A stretch of 64,000 nt of DNA from Xestospongia bergquistia (lineage: Eukaryota > Porifera > Demospongiae > Haplosclerida > Petrosiidae), in contig OZ014417.1 of the NCBI GenBank assembly GCA_963965975.1, positions 4,817,821 through 4,881,820 on the forward strand, written 5' to 3'. A program made the position numbers and the translations under genes. Under the pieces are notes generated by a model. That model saw only the letters and a list, made by a program, of their open reading frames with translations, ran no database searches and had not been told where the DNA came from. Of the stretch, positions 12,701-26,000 are shown piece after piece. The first letter of the stretch is position 1, and every line of letters starts with the position of its first letter.

Positions 12701-15700
12701 CTAAAGGACTTTATGGCACTAACTAAATAAACAGCTATTAACAGTTTAGTAAGTTAGTTTGCACTAACGCTCTAAAGTCTTTAAGTTAAAGACTTTAGAA
12801 GGTTTAGACTATTGAGATATTTTTTTAAAGTAAACTGCTCAGTCTAAAGGACTTTATGGCACTAACTAAATAAACAGCTATTAGCAGTTTAGTAAGTTAA
12901 TTTGCATTAATACTCTAAAGTCTTTAAGTTAAAGACTTTAGAAGGTTTAGACTATTGACAGAATTTTATAAAGTACACTGCTCAGTCTAAAGTACTTTAT
13001 GGCACTAACTAAATAAACAGCTATTAACAGTTTAGTAAGTTAGTTTGCATTAACGCTCTAAGGCCTTTAAGTTAAAGACTTTAGAAGGTTTAGACTAATG
13101 AGAGATGTTTATAAAGTACACTGGTCTGTCTAAAGGACTTTATGGCACTAAGTAATAAACAGCTATTAACAATTTAGTAAGTTAGTTTGCATTAACGCTC
13201 TAAAGTCTTTAAGTTAAAGACTTTAGAAGGTTTAGACTATTGAGAGAAGTTTATAAAGTAAACTGCTCAGTCTAAAGGACTTTATCGCACTAACTAAAGA
13301 TTTGCTATTAACAGTTTCGTAAGTTTGTTTCCATTAATGCTCTAAAGTCTTTAAGTTAAAGACTTTAGAAGGCTTAGACTATATAGAGAAGTTGATAAAG
13401 TAAACTTCTCAGTCTAAAGGACTTTATGGCATTAACTAAATAAACAGCTATTAGAAGGTTTAGACTATTGAGAGAAGTTTATAAAGTAAACTGCTCAGTC
13501 TAATGGACTTTATTGCACTAACTAAAGGTTTGCTATTAACAGTTTAGTAAGTTTGTTTCCATTAATGCTCTAAAGTCTTTAAGTTAAAGACTTTAGAAGG
13601 TTTAGACTATTGAGAGAAGTTTATAAAGTAAACTGCTCAGTCTAAAGGACTTTATCGCACTAACTAAAGATTTGCTATTAACAGTTTAGTAAGTTTGTTT
13701 CCATGAATGCTTTAAGTCTTTAAGTTAAAGACTTTAGAAGGCTTAGACTATTGAGAGAAGTTGATAAAGTAAAGTTCTCAGTCTAAAGGACTTTATGGCA
13801 TTAACTAAATAAACAGCTATTAACAGTTTAGTAAGATAGTTTGCATTAACGCTTTAAAGTCTTTAAGTTAACGACTTTAGAAGGTTTAGACTATTTGAGA
13901 GAAGTTTATAAAGTAAACTGCTCAGTCTAAAGGACTTTATGGCACTAACTAAATAAACAGCTATTAACAGTTTAGTAAGTTAGTTTGCATTAACGCTCTA
14001 AAGTCTTTAAGTTAACGACTTTAGAATGTTTAGACTAATGAGAGAAGTTTATAAAGTAAACTGCTCAGTCTAAAGGACTTTATGGCACAAACTAAATAAA
14101 CAGCTATTAACAGTTTAGTAAGTTAGTTTGCATTAACGCTCTAAAGTCTTTAAGTTAAAGACTTTAGAAGGTTTAGACTTTTGAGAGAAGTTTATAAAGT
14201 AAACTGCTCAGTCTAAAGGACTTTATGGCACTAAGTAAATAAACAGCTCTTCACGGTTTAGTAAGTTAGTGTGCATTAGCGCTCTAAAGTCTTAAAAATA
14301 AAGAGTTTAGTAGATTTAGACTATTGAGAGAAGTTTATAAAGTAAACTGCTCAGTCTAAAGGACTTTATGGCACTAACTAAATAAAGAGCTACTAACACT
14401 TTAGTAAGTTAGTTTGCATTAACGCTCTAAAGACTTTAAGATAAAGACTTCAGAAGTTTTAGACTATTGAGGTAAAGTAAACAGCTCAGTATAAAGGACT
14501 TTATGGCACTAACTAAATAAACAGCTATTAACAGTTTAGTAACTTAGTCTGCATTAACGATCTAAAGTCTTTAAGTTAAAGACTTTAGAAAGTTTAGACT
14601 ATTGAGAGAAGTTTATAAAGTAAACTGCTCAGTCTAAAGGACTTTATGGCACTAACTAAATAAACATCTATTAACAGTTTAGTAAGATAGTTTGCATTAA
14701 CGCTCTAAAGTCTTTAAGTTAAAGACTTTAGAAGGTTTAGACTTTTGAGAGAAGTTTATAAAGTAAACTGCTCAGCCTAAAGGACTTTATGGCACTAACT
14801 AAATAAACAGCTATTAACAGTTTAGTAAGTTAGTTTGCATTAACGCTCTAAAGTCTTTAAGTTAAAGACTTAAGAAGGTTTAGACTATTGAGAGAAATTT
14901 AAAAATAAACTGCTCAGTCTAAAGGACTTTATGGCACTAACTAAATAAACAGCTATTAACAGTTTAGCAAGTTTGTTTGCATTAACGCTCTAAAGTCTTT
15001 AAGTTAAAGACTTTAGTAGGTTTAGACTATTGAAACAAGTTTATAAAGTAAACTGTTCAGTCTAAAGGACTTTATGGCACTAACTAAATACAGCTATTAA
15101 CAGTTTAGTAAGTTAGTTTGCATTAACGCTCTAAAGTCTTTAAGTTAAAGACTTTTGAACGTTTAGACTATTGAGAGAAGTTTATAAAGTAAACTGCTCA
15201 GTCTAAAGGACTTTATGGCACTAAGTAAATAAACAGCTATTAGCAGTTTAGTAAGTTAGTTTGCATTAACGCTCTAAAGTCATTAAGTTAAAGACTTTAG
15301 AGAGTTTAGACTATTGATTGATTTTTATAAAGTAAACTGCTCAATCTGTAGGACTTTATGGCACTAACTAAATAAACAGCTATTAACAGTTTAGTAAGTT
15401 TGTTTGTATTAACGCTCTAAAGTCTTTAAGTTAAAGACTTTAGAAGGTTTAGACTATTGAGAGAAGATTATAAAGTAAACTGCTCAGTCTAAAGGTCTTT
15501 ATGGCACTAACTAAATAAACAGCTATTAACAGTTTAGTAAGTTAGTTTGCATTAACGCTCTAAAGTCTTTAAGTTAAAGACTTTAGAAGGTTTAGACTAT
15601 TGAGAGATGTTTATAAAGTAAACTGATCAGTCTAAAGGACTTTATGGCACTAACTAAATAAACAACTATTAACAGTTTAGTAGGTTAGTTTGCATTAACG

Positions 15701-17023
15701 CTCTAAAGTCTTTAAGTTAAAGACTTTAGAAGGTTTAGACTATTGAGAGAAGTTTATAATGTAAACTGCTCTGTCTAAAGGACACTATAGCACTAACTAA
15801 ATAAACAGGTATTAACAGTTTAGTAAGTTAGTTTGCATTAACGCTCTAAAGTCTTTAAGTTAAAGACTTTAGAAGGTTTCGACTATTGAGAGACGTTTAT
15901 AAAGTAAACTGCTCAGTCTAAAGGACTTTTTGGCACTAACTAAATAAACAGCTATTAACAGTTTAGTAAGTTAGTTTGCGTTAACGCTCTAAAGTCTTTA
16001 AGTTAAAGACTTTAGAAGGTTTACACTAATGAGAGAAGTATATAAAATAAACTGCTCAGTTTAAAGGACTTTATGACACTAACTAAATAAACAGCTATTA
16101 ACAGTTTAGTAAGTTAGTTTGCAATAACGCTCTAAAGTCTTTAAGTGAAAAACTCTAAAAGGTTTAGAATATTGAGAGATTTTTATAAAGTAAACTGCTC
16201 ATTCTCTAGGACTTAATGGCACTAACTAAATAAATAGCTATTAACAGTTTAGTAAGTTAGTTTGCATTAACGCTATAAAGTCTTTAAGTTAAAGACTTTA
16301 GAAGGTTTAGACTATTGAGAGAAGTTTATAAAGTAAATTGCTCAGTCTAAAGGTCTTTCTGGCACTAACTAATGAAGAAGCTATTAACAGATTAATAAGT
16401 TAGTTTGCATTAACGCTCTAAAGTCTTTAAGTTAAAGACCTTAGAAAGTTTAGACTATTGAGAGAAGTTTATAAAGTAAACTGCTCAGTCTAAAGGACTT
16501 TATGGCACTAACTAAATGAACAGCTATTAACAGTTTAGCAAGTTAGTTTGCATTAACGCTCTAAAGTCTTTAAGTTAAAGACTTTAGAAGGTTTAGACTA
16601 TTGAGAGAAGTTTATAAAGTAAACTGCTCAGTCTAGAGGACTTTATGGCACTAACTAAATAAACAGCTATTAACCGTTTAGTAAGTTAGTTTGCATTAAC
16701 ACTCTAAAGTCTTTAAGTTAAAGACTTTAGAAGGTTTAGACTATTGAGAGAAGGTTATAAAATAAACTGCTCAGTCTGAAGGACTTTATGGCACTAACTA
16801 AATAATCAGCTATTAACAGTTTAGTAAGTTTGTTTGCATTAACGCTCTAAAGTCTTTAAGTTAAAGACTTTAGTAGGTTTAGACTATTGACACAAGATTA
16901 TAAAGTAAACTGCTCAGTCTGAAGGACTTTATGGCACTAACTAAATAAACAGCTATTAACAGTTTAGTAAGTTAGTTTGCATTAACGCTCTAAAGTCTTT
17001 AAGTTAAAGACTTTAGAAGGTTT
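3769..17023. repeat. Tandem duplication of a 6.6-kb multi-unit block
   Basis: Rare variants recur at an offset of 6631-6633 bp through the whole stretch. Examples are GAGAGAACTT at 3769 and 10401, AGATGTTTGG at 4181 and 10813, the GGCTTAGACTATATAGAG variant at 6738 and 13371, GTGTGCATTAGCG at 7637 and 14269, and TTCTCTAGGACTTAATGG at 9571 and 16202. Copy one is about 3769-10400 and copy two about 10401-17023. By eye they differ by only scattered substitutions and one- or two-base indels. The period is not an integer multiple of 143 because some internal units carry deletions. The boundary coordinates are approximate. Confidence 0.9.
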
Positions 17024-17040
17024 CGACTATTGAGAGAAGT

Positions 17041-20000
17041 TTATAAAAGAAACTGCTCAGTTTAAGGACTTTATGGCACTAAATAAATAAACAGCTATTA
17101 ACAGTTTAGTAAGTTTGTTTGCATTAACGCTCTAAAGTCTTTAAGTTAAAGACTTTAGTAAGTTTAGACTATTGACACAAGTTTATAAAGTAAAATGTTC
17201 AGTCTAAAGGACTTTATGGCACTAACTAAATAAACAGCTATTAACAGTTTAGTAAGTTAGTTTGCATTAACGCTCTAAAGTCTTTAAGTTAAAAACTTTA
17301 GAAGGTTTAGAATATTGAGAGATTTTTATAAAGTAAACTGCTCATTCTATAGGACTTTATGACACTAACTAAATAAACAGCTATTAACAGTTTAGTAAGT
17401 TAGTTTGCATTAACGCTCTAAAGTCTTTAAGTTAAAGACTTTAGAAGGTTTAGACTATTGAGAGAAGTTTATAAAGTAAACTGCTCAGTCTAAAGGTCTT
17501 TATGGCACTAACTAAAGAAGTAGCTGTTAACAGTTTAGTAAGTTAGTTTGCATTAACGCTCTAAAGTTTTTAAGTTAAAGACTTTAGAAAGTTTAGACTT
17601 TTGAGAGAAGTTTATAAAGTAAACTGCTCAGTCTAAAGGACTTTATGGCACTAAATAAATAAAAAACTATTAACAGTTTAGTAAGTTAGTTTGCATTAAC
17701 CCTCTAAAGTCTTTAAGTTAAAGACTTTAGAAGGTTTAGACTTTTGAGAGAAGTTTATAAAGTAAAGTGCTCAGCCTAAAGGACTTTATGGCACGAACTA
17801 AATAAACAGCTATTAACAGTTTAGTAAGTTAGTTTGCATTAACGCACTAACGTCTTTAAGATAAAGACTTTACAAGGTTTGGACTATTGAGAGAAGTTTA
17901 TAAAATAAACTGCTCAGTCTAAAGGACTTTATGGCACTAACTAAATAAACAGCTATTAACAGTTTAGTAAGTTAGTTTGCATTAACGCTCTAAAGTCTTT
18001 AAGTTAAAAACTTTAGAAGGTTTAGAATATTGAGAGATTTTTATAAAATAAACTGCTCATTCTATAGGACTTTATGGCACTAACTAAACAAACAGCTATT
18101 AACAGTTTAGTAAATTAGTTTGCATTAACGCTCTAAAGTCTTTAAGTTAAAGACTTTAGAAGGTTTAGACTATTGAGAGAAGTTTATAAAGTAAACTGCT
18201 CAGTCTAAAGGTCTTTATGGCACAAACTAAAGAAGTAGCTATTAACAGTTTAGTAAGTTAGTTTGCATTAACGCTCTAAAGTTTTTAAGTTAAAGACTTT
18301 AGAAAGTTTAGACTATTGAGAGAAGTTTATAAAGTAAACTGCTCAGTCTAAAGGACTTTATGGCACTAACTAAATAAACAACTATTAACAGTTTAGTAAG
18401 ATAGTTTGCATTAACGCTCTAAAGTCTTTAAGTTAAAGACTTTCGAAGGTTTAGACTTTTGAGAGAAGTTTATAAAGTAAACTGCTCAGCCTAAAGGACT
18501 TTATGGCACGAACTAAATAAACAGCTATTAACAGTTTAGTAAGTTAGTTTGCATTAACGCACTAAAGTCTTTAAGTTAAAGACTTTACAAGGTTAAGACT
18601 ATTGAGAGAAGTTTATAAAATAAACTGCTCAGTCTAAACGACTTTATGGCACTAACTAAATAAACAGCTATTAACAGTTTAGCCAGTTTGTTTGCATTAA
18701 CGCTCTAAAGTCTTTAAGTTAAAGACTTTAGTAGGTTTAGACTATTGAAACATGTTTATAAAGTAAACTGTTCAGTCTAAAGGACTTTCTGGCACTAACT
18801 AAATACAGCTATTAACTGTTTAGTAAGTTAGTTTGCATTAACGCTCTAAAGTCTTTAAGTTAAAGACTTTAGAAGGTTTAGACTATTGAGAGAAGTTTAT
18901 AAAGTAAACTGCTCAGTCTAAAGGACTTTACGGCACTAACTAAATAAACAGCTATTAACAGTTTAGTAAGTTTGTTTGCATTAACGCTCTAAAGTCTTTA
19001 AGTTAAAGACTTTAGAAAGTTAAAGACTTTAGAACGTTTAGACTATTGAGAGAAGTTTATAAAGTAAACTGCTCAGTCTAAAGGACTTTTTGGCACTAAC
19101 TAAATAAACAGCTATTAACAGTTTAGTAAGTTAGTTTGCATTAACGCTCTAAAGTCTTTAAGTGAAAGACTTTAGAAGGTTTACACTAATGAGAGAAGTA
19201 TATAAAATAAACTGCTCAGTTTAAAGGACTTTATGACACTAACTAAATAAACAGCTATTAACCGTTTAGTAAGTTAGCTTGCAATAACGCTCTAAAGTCT
19301 TTAAGTGAAAAAATCTAAAAGGTTTAGAATATTGAGAGATTTTTATAAAGTAAACTGCTCATTCTCTAGGACTTTATGGCACTAAATAAATAAATAGCTA
19401 TTACCAGTTTAGTAAGTTAGTTTGCATTAACACTCTAAAGTCTTTAAGTTAAAGACTTTAGAAGGTTTAGACTATTGAGAGGAGTTTATAAAGTAAATTG
19501 CTCAGTCTAAAGGACTTTATGGAACTAACTAAATAAACAGCTATTAACAGTTTAGTAAGTTAGTTTGCATTAACGCTCTAAAGTCTTTAAGTTAAAGACT
19601 TTAGAAGGTTTAGACTATTGAGAGAAGTTTATAAAGTAAACTGCTCAGTCTAGAGGACTTTATGGCACTAACTAAATAAACAGCTATTAACCGTTTAGTA
19701 AGTTAGTTTGCATTAACACTCTAAAGTCTTTAAGTTAAAGACTTTAGAAGGTTTAGACTATTGAGAGAAGGTTATAAAATAAACTGCTCAGTCTGAAGGA
19801 CTTTATGGCACTAACTAAATAATCAGCTATTAACAGTTTAGTAAGTTTGTTTGCATTAACGCTCTAAAGTCTTTAAGTTAAAGACTTTAGTAGGTTTAGA
19901 CTATTGACACAAGATTATAAAGTAAACTGCTCACTCTGAAGGACTTCATGGCACTAACTAAATAAACAGCCATTAACAGTTTAGTAAGTTAGTTTGCATT

Positions 20001-23000
20001 AACGCTCTAAAGTCTTTAAGTTAAAGACTTTAGAAGGTTTCGACTATTGAGAGAACTTTATAAAAGAAACTGCTCAGTTTAAGGACTTTATGGCACTAAC
20101 TAAATAAACAGCTATTAACAGTTTAGTAAGTTTGTTTGCATTAACGCTCTAAAGTCTTTAAGTTAAAGACTTTAGTAAGTTTAGACTATTGACACCAGTT
20201 TATAAAGTAAAATGTTCAGTCTAAAGGACTTTATGGCACTAACTAAATAAACAGCTATTAACAGTTTAGTAAGATAGTTTGCATTAACGCTCTAAAGTCT
20301 TTAAGTTAAAGACTTTAGAAGGTTTAGACTATTGAGAGAAGTTTATAAAGTAAACTGCTCATTCTATAGGACTTTATGACACTAACTAAATAAACAGCTA
20401 TTAACAGTTTAGTAAGTTAGTTTGCATTAACGCTCTAAAGTCTTTAAGTTAAAGACTTTAGAAGGTTTAGACTATTGAGAGAAGTTTATAAAGTAAACTG
20501 CTCAGTCTAAAGGTCTTTATGGCACTAACTAAAGAAGTAGCTATTAACAGTTTAGTAAGCTAGTTTGCATTAACGCTCTAAAGTTTTTAAGTTAAAGACT
20601 TTAGAAAGTTTAGACTATTGAGAGAAGTTTATAAAGTAAACTGCTCAGTCTAAAGGACTTTATGGCACTAACTAAATAAAAAACTATTAACAGTTTAGTA
20701 AGTTAGTTTGCATTAACCCTCTAAAGTCTTTAAGTTAAAGACTTTAGAAGGTTTAGACTTTTGAGAGAAGTTTATAAAGTAAAGTGCTCAGCCTAAAGGA
20801 CTTTATGGCACGAACTAAATAAACAGCTATTAACAGTTTAGTAAGTTAGTTTGCATTAACGCACTAACGTCTTTAAGATAAAGACTTTACAAGGTTTGGA
20901 CTATTGAGAGAAGTTTATAAAATAAACTGCACAGTCTAAAGGACTTTATGGCACTAACTAAATAAACAGCTATTAACAGTTTAGTAAGTTAGTTTGCATT
21001 AACGCTCTAAAGTCTTTAAGTTAAAAACTTTAGAAGGTTTAGAATATTGAGAGATTTTTATAAAATAAACTGCTCATTCTATAGGACTTTATGGCACTAA
21101 CTAAACAAACAGCTATTAACAGTTTAGTAAATTAGTTTGCATTAACGCTCTAAAGTCTTTAAGTTAAAGACTTTAGAAGGTTTAGACTATTGAGAGAAGT
21201 TTATAAAGTAAACTGCTCAGTCTAAAGGTCTTTATGGCACAAACTAAAGAAGTAGCTATTAACAGTTGAGTAAGTTAGTTTGCATTAACGCTCTAAAGTT
21301 TTTAAGTTAAAGACTTTAGAAAGTTTAGACTATTGAGAGAAGTTTATAAAGTAAACTGCTCAGTCTAAAGGACTTTATGGCACTAACTAAATAAACAACT
21401 ATTAACAGTTTAGTAAGATAGTTTGCATTAACGCTCTAAAGTCTTTAAGTTAAAGACTTTCGAAGGTTTAGACTTTTGAGAGAAGTTTATAAAGTAAACT
21501 GCTCAGCCTAAAGGACTTTATGGCACGAACTAAATAAACAGCTATTAACAGTTTAGTAAGTTAGTTTGCATTAACGCACTAAAGTCTTTAAGTTAAAGAC
21601 TTTACAAGGTTAAGACTATTGAGAGAAGTTTATAAAATAAACTGCTCAGTCTAAACGACTTTATGGCACTAACTAAATAAACAGCTATTAACAGTTTAGC
21701 CAGTTTGTTTGCATTAACGCTCTAAAGTCTTTAAGTTAAAGACTTTAGTAGGTTTAGACTATTGAAACAAGTTTATAAAGTAAACTGTTCAGTCTAAAGG
21801 ACTTTCTGGCACTAACTAAATACAGCTATTAACTGTTTAGTAAGTTAGTTTGCATTAACGCTCTAAAGTCTTTAAGTTAAAGACTTTAGAAGGTTTAGAC
21901 TATTGAGAGAAGTTTATAAAGTAAACTGCTCAGTCTAAAGGACTTTACGGCACTAACTAAATAAACAGCTATTAACAGTTTAGTAAGTTTGTTTGCATTA
22001 ACGCTCTAAAGTCTTTAAGTTAAAGACTTTAGAAAGTTAAAGACTTTAGAAAGTTTAGACTATTGAGAGAAGTTTATAAAGTAAACTGCTCAGTCTAAAG
22101 GACTTTTTGGCACTAACTAAATAAACAGCTATTAACAGTTTAGTAAGTTAGTTTGCATTAACGCTCTAAAGTCTTTAAGTGAAAGACTTTAGAAGGTTTA
22201 CACTAATGAGAGAAGTATATAAAATAAACTGCTCAGTTTAAAGGACTTTATGACACTAACTAAATAAACAGCTATTAACCGTTTAGTAAGTTAGCTTGCA
22301 ATAACGCTCTAAAGTCTTTAAGTGAAAAAATCTAAAAGGTTTAGAATATTGAGAGATTTTTATAAAGTAAACTGCTCATTCTCTAGGACTTTATGGCACT
22401 AAATAAATAAATAGCTATTACCAGTTTAGTAAGTTAGTTTGCATTAACACTCTAAAGTCTTTAAGTTAAAGACTTTAGAAGGTTTAGACTATTGAGAGGA
22501 GTTTATAAAGTAAATTGCTCAGTCTAAAGGACTTTATGGCACTAACTAAATAAACAGCTATTAACAGTTTAGTAAGTTAGTTTGCATTAACGCTCTAAAG
22601 TCTTTAAGTTAAAGACTTTAGAAGGTTTAGACTATTGAGAGAAGTTTATAAAGTAAACTGCTCAGTCTAGAGGACTTTATGGCACTAACTAAATAAACAG
22701 CTATTAACCGTTTAGTAAGTTAGTTTGCATTAACACTCTAAAGTCTTTAAGTTAAAGACTTTAGAAGGTTTAGACTATTGAGAGAAGGTTATAAAATAAA
22801 CTGCTCAGTCTGAAGGACTTTATGGCACTAACTAAATAATCAGCTATTAACAGTTTAGTAAGTTTGTTTGCATTAACGCTCTAAAGTCTTTAAGTTAAAG
22901 ACTTTAGTAGGTTTAGACTATTGACACAAGATTATAAAGTAAACTGCTCAGTCTGAAGGACTTCATGGCACTAACTAAATAAACGGCTATTAACAGTTTA

Positions 23001-23074
23001 GTAAGTTAGTTTGCATTAACGCTCTAAAGTCTTTAAGTTAAAGACTTTAGAAGGTTTCGACTATTGAGAGAACT
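17041..23074. repeat. Tandem duplication of a 3017-bp block
   Basis: The marker TTATAAAAGA occurs at 17041, 20058 and 23075, spaced exactly 3017 bp apart. A private 17-bp internal duplication recurs with the same offset (near 19011 and 22028). The block is 21 units (3003 bp) plus small insertions that include that 17-bp duplication. A third copy begins at 23075 and diverges within a few hundred bases. Confidence 0.9.
19001..19034. repeat. 17-bp internal duplication in one unit
   Basis: AGTTAAAGACTTTAGAA is present twice in succession (19001-19017 and 19018-19034). It duplicates one arm of the 29-nt palindrome and makes this unit longer than 143 bp. The same duplication appears in the sister 3017-bp block at about 22018-22051, so it predates the block duplication and gives a relative age marker. 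Confidence 0.9.
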
Positions 23075-26000
23075 TTATAAAAGAAACTGCTCAGTTTAAG
23101 GACTTTATGGCACTAACTAAATAAACAGCTATTAACAGTTTAGTAAGTTTGTTTGCATTAACGCTCTAAAGTCTTTAAGTTAAAGACTTTAGTAAGTTTA
23201 GACTATTGACACCAGTTTATAAAGTAAAATGTTCAGTCTAAAGGACTTTATGGCACTAACTAAATAAACAGCTATTAACAGTTTAGTAAGATAGTTTGCA
23301 TTAACGCTCTAAAGTCTTTAAGTTAAAAACTTTAGAAGGTTTAGAATATTGAGAGATTTTTATAATGTAAACTGCTCATTCTATAGGACTTTATGGCACT
23401 AACTAAATAAACAGCTATTAACAGTTTAGTAAGTTAGTTTGAATTAACGCTCTAAAGTCTTTAAGTTAAAGACTTTAGAAGGTTTAGACTATTGAGAGAA
23501 GTTTATAAAGTAAACTGCTCAGTCTAAAGGTCTTTATGGCACTAACTAAAGAAGTAGCTATTAACAGTTTAGTAAGTTAGTTTGCATTAACGCTCTAAAG
23601 TTTTTAAGTTAAAGACTTTAGAAAGTTTAGACTATTGAGAGAAGTTTATAAAGTAAACTGCTCAGTCTAAAGGACTTTATGGCACTAACTAAATAAACAA
23701 CTATTAACAGTTTAGTAAGTTAGTTTGCATTAACGCTCTAAAGTCTTTAAGTTAAAGACTTTAGAAGGTTTAGACTTTTGAGTCAAGTTTATAAAGTATA
23801 CTGCTCAGCCTAAAGGACTTTATGGCACGATCTAAATAAACAGCTATTAACAGTTTTGTAAGTTAGTTTGCATGAACGCACTAAAGTCTTTAAGTTAAAG
23901 ACTTTACAAGGTTTAGACTATTGAGAGAAGTTTATAAAATAAACTGCTCAGTCTAAAGGACTTTATGGCACTAACTAAATAAACAGCTATTAACAGTTTA
24001 GTAAGTTAGTTTGCATTAACGCTCTAACGTCTTTAAGTTAAAGTCTTTAGAAGGTTTCGACTATTGAGAGAAGTTTATAAAAGAAACTGCTCAGTTTAAG
24101 GACTTTATGGCACTAACTAAATAAACAGCTATTAACAGTTTAGTAAGTTTGTTTGCATTAACGCTCTAAAGTCTTTAAGTTAAAGACTTTAGTAAGTTTA
24201 GACTATTGACACAAGTTTATAAAGTAAAATGTTCAGTCTAAAGGACTTTATGGCACTAACTAAATAAACAGCTATTAACAGTTTAGTAAGATAGTTTGCA
24301 TTAACGCTCTAAAGTCTTTAAGTTAAAAACTTTAGAAGGTTTAGAATATTGAGAGATTTTTATAATGTAAACTGCTCATTCTATAGGACTTTATGGCACT
24401 AACTAAATAACACAGCTATTAACAGTTTAGTAAGTTAGTTTGAATTAACGCTCTAAAGTCTTTAAGTTAAAGACTTTAGAAGGTTTAGACTATTGAGAGA
24501 AGTTTATAAAGTAAACTGCTCAGTCTAAAGGTCTTTATGGCACTAACTAAAGAAGTAGCTATTAACAGTTTAGTAAGTTAGTTTGCATTAACGCTCTAAA
24601 GTTTTTAAGTTAAAGACTTTAGAAAGTTTAGACTATTGAGAGAAGTTTATAAAGCAAACTGCTCAGTCTAAAGGACTTTATGGCACTAACTAAATAAACA
24701 ACTATTAACAGTTTAGTAAGTTAGTTTGCATTAACGCTCTAAAGTCTTTAAGTTAAAGACTTTAGAAGGTTTAGACTTTTGAGTGAAGTTTATAAGGTAT
24801 ACTGCTCAGCCTAAAGGACTTTATGGCACGATCTAAATAAACAGCTATTAACAGTTTTGTAAGTTAGTTTGCATGAACGCACTAAAGTCTTTAAGTTAAA
24901 GACTTTACAAGGTTTAGACTATTGAGAGAAGTTTATAAAATAAACTGGTCAGTCTAAAGGACTTTATGGCACTAACTAAATAAACAGCTATTAACAGTTT
25001 AGCCAGTTTGTTTGCATTAACGCTCTAAAGTCTTTAGGTTAAAGACTTTAGTAGGTTCAGACTATTGAAACAAGTTTATAAAGTAAACTGTTCAGTCTAA
25101 AGGACTTTATGGCACTAACTAAATACAGCTATTAACAGTTTAGTAAGTTAGTTTGCATTAACGCTCTAAAGTCTTTAAGTTAAAGACTTTAGAAGGTTTA
25201 GACTATTGAGAGAAGTTTATAAAGTAAACTGCTCAGTCTAAAGGACTTTACGGCACTAACTAAATAAACAGCTATTAACAGTTTAGTAAGTTTGTTTGCA
25301 TTAACGCTCTAAAGTCTTTAAGTTAAAGACTTTAGAAAGTTTAGACTATTGAGAGAAGTTTATAAAGTAAACTGCTCAGTCTAAAAAACTCTATGGCACT
25401 AACTAAATAAACAGCTATTAACAGTTTAGTAAGTTAGTTTGCATTAACGCTCTAAAGTGTTTAAGTTAAAGACTTTAGAAGGTTTAGACTATTGAGGGAG
25501 GTTTATAAAGTAAACTGCTCAGTCTAAAGGACTTTACGGCACTAACTAAATAAACAGGTATTAACAGTTTAGTAAGTTAGTTTGCATTAACGCTCTAAAG
25601 TCTTTAAGATAAAGACTTTAGAAGGTTTAGACTAATGAGAGAAGTTTATAAAGTAAAATGCTCAGTCTAAAGGACTTTAAGGCACTAACTAAATAAACAA
25701 CTATTAAGAGTTTAGTAAGTTAGTTTGCATTAACGCTCTAAAGTCTTTAAGTTAAAGACTTTAGAAGGTTTAGACTATTGAGAGAAGTTTATAAAGTAAA
25801 CTGCTCAGTCTAAAGGACTTTACGGCACTAACTAAATAAACAGCTATTAACAGTTTAGTAAGTTAGTTTGCATTAACGCTCTAAAGTCTTTAAGATAAAG
25901 ACTTTAGAAGGTTTAGACTAATGAGAGAAGTTTATAAAGTAAACTGCTCAGTCTTAAGGACTTTAAGGCACTAACTAAATAAACAGGTATTACAGTTTAG

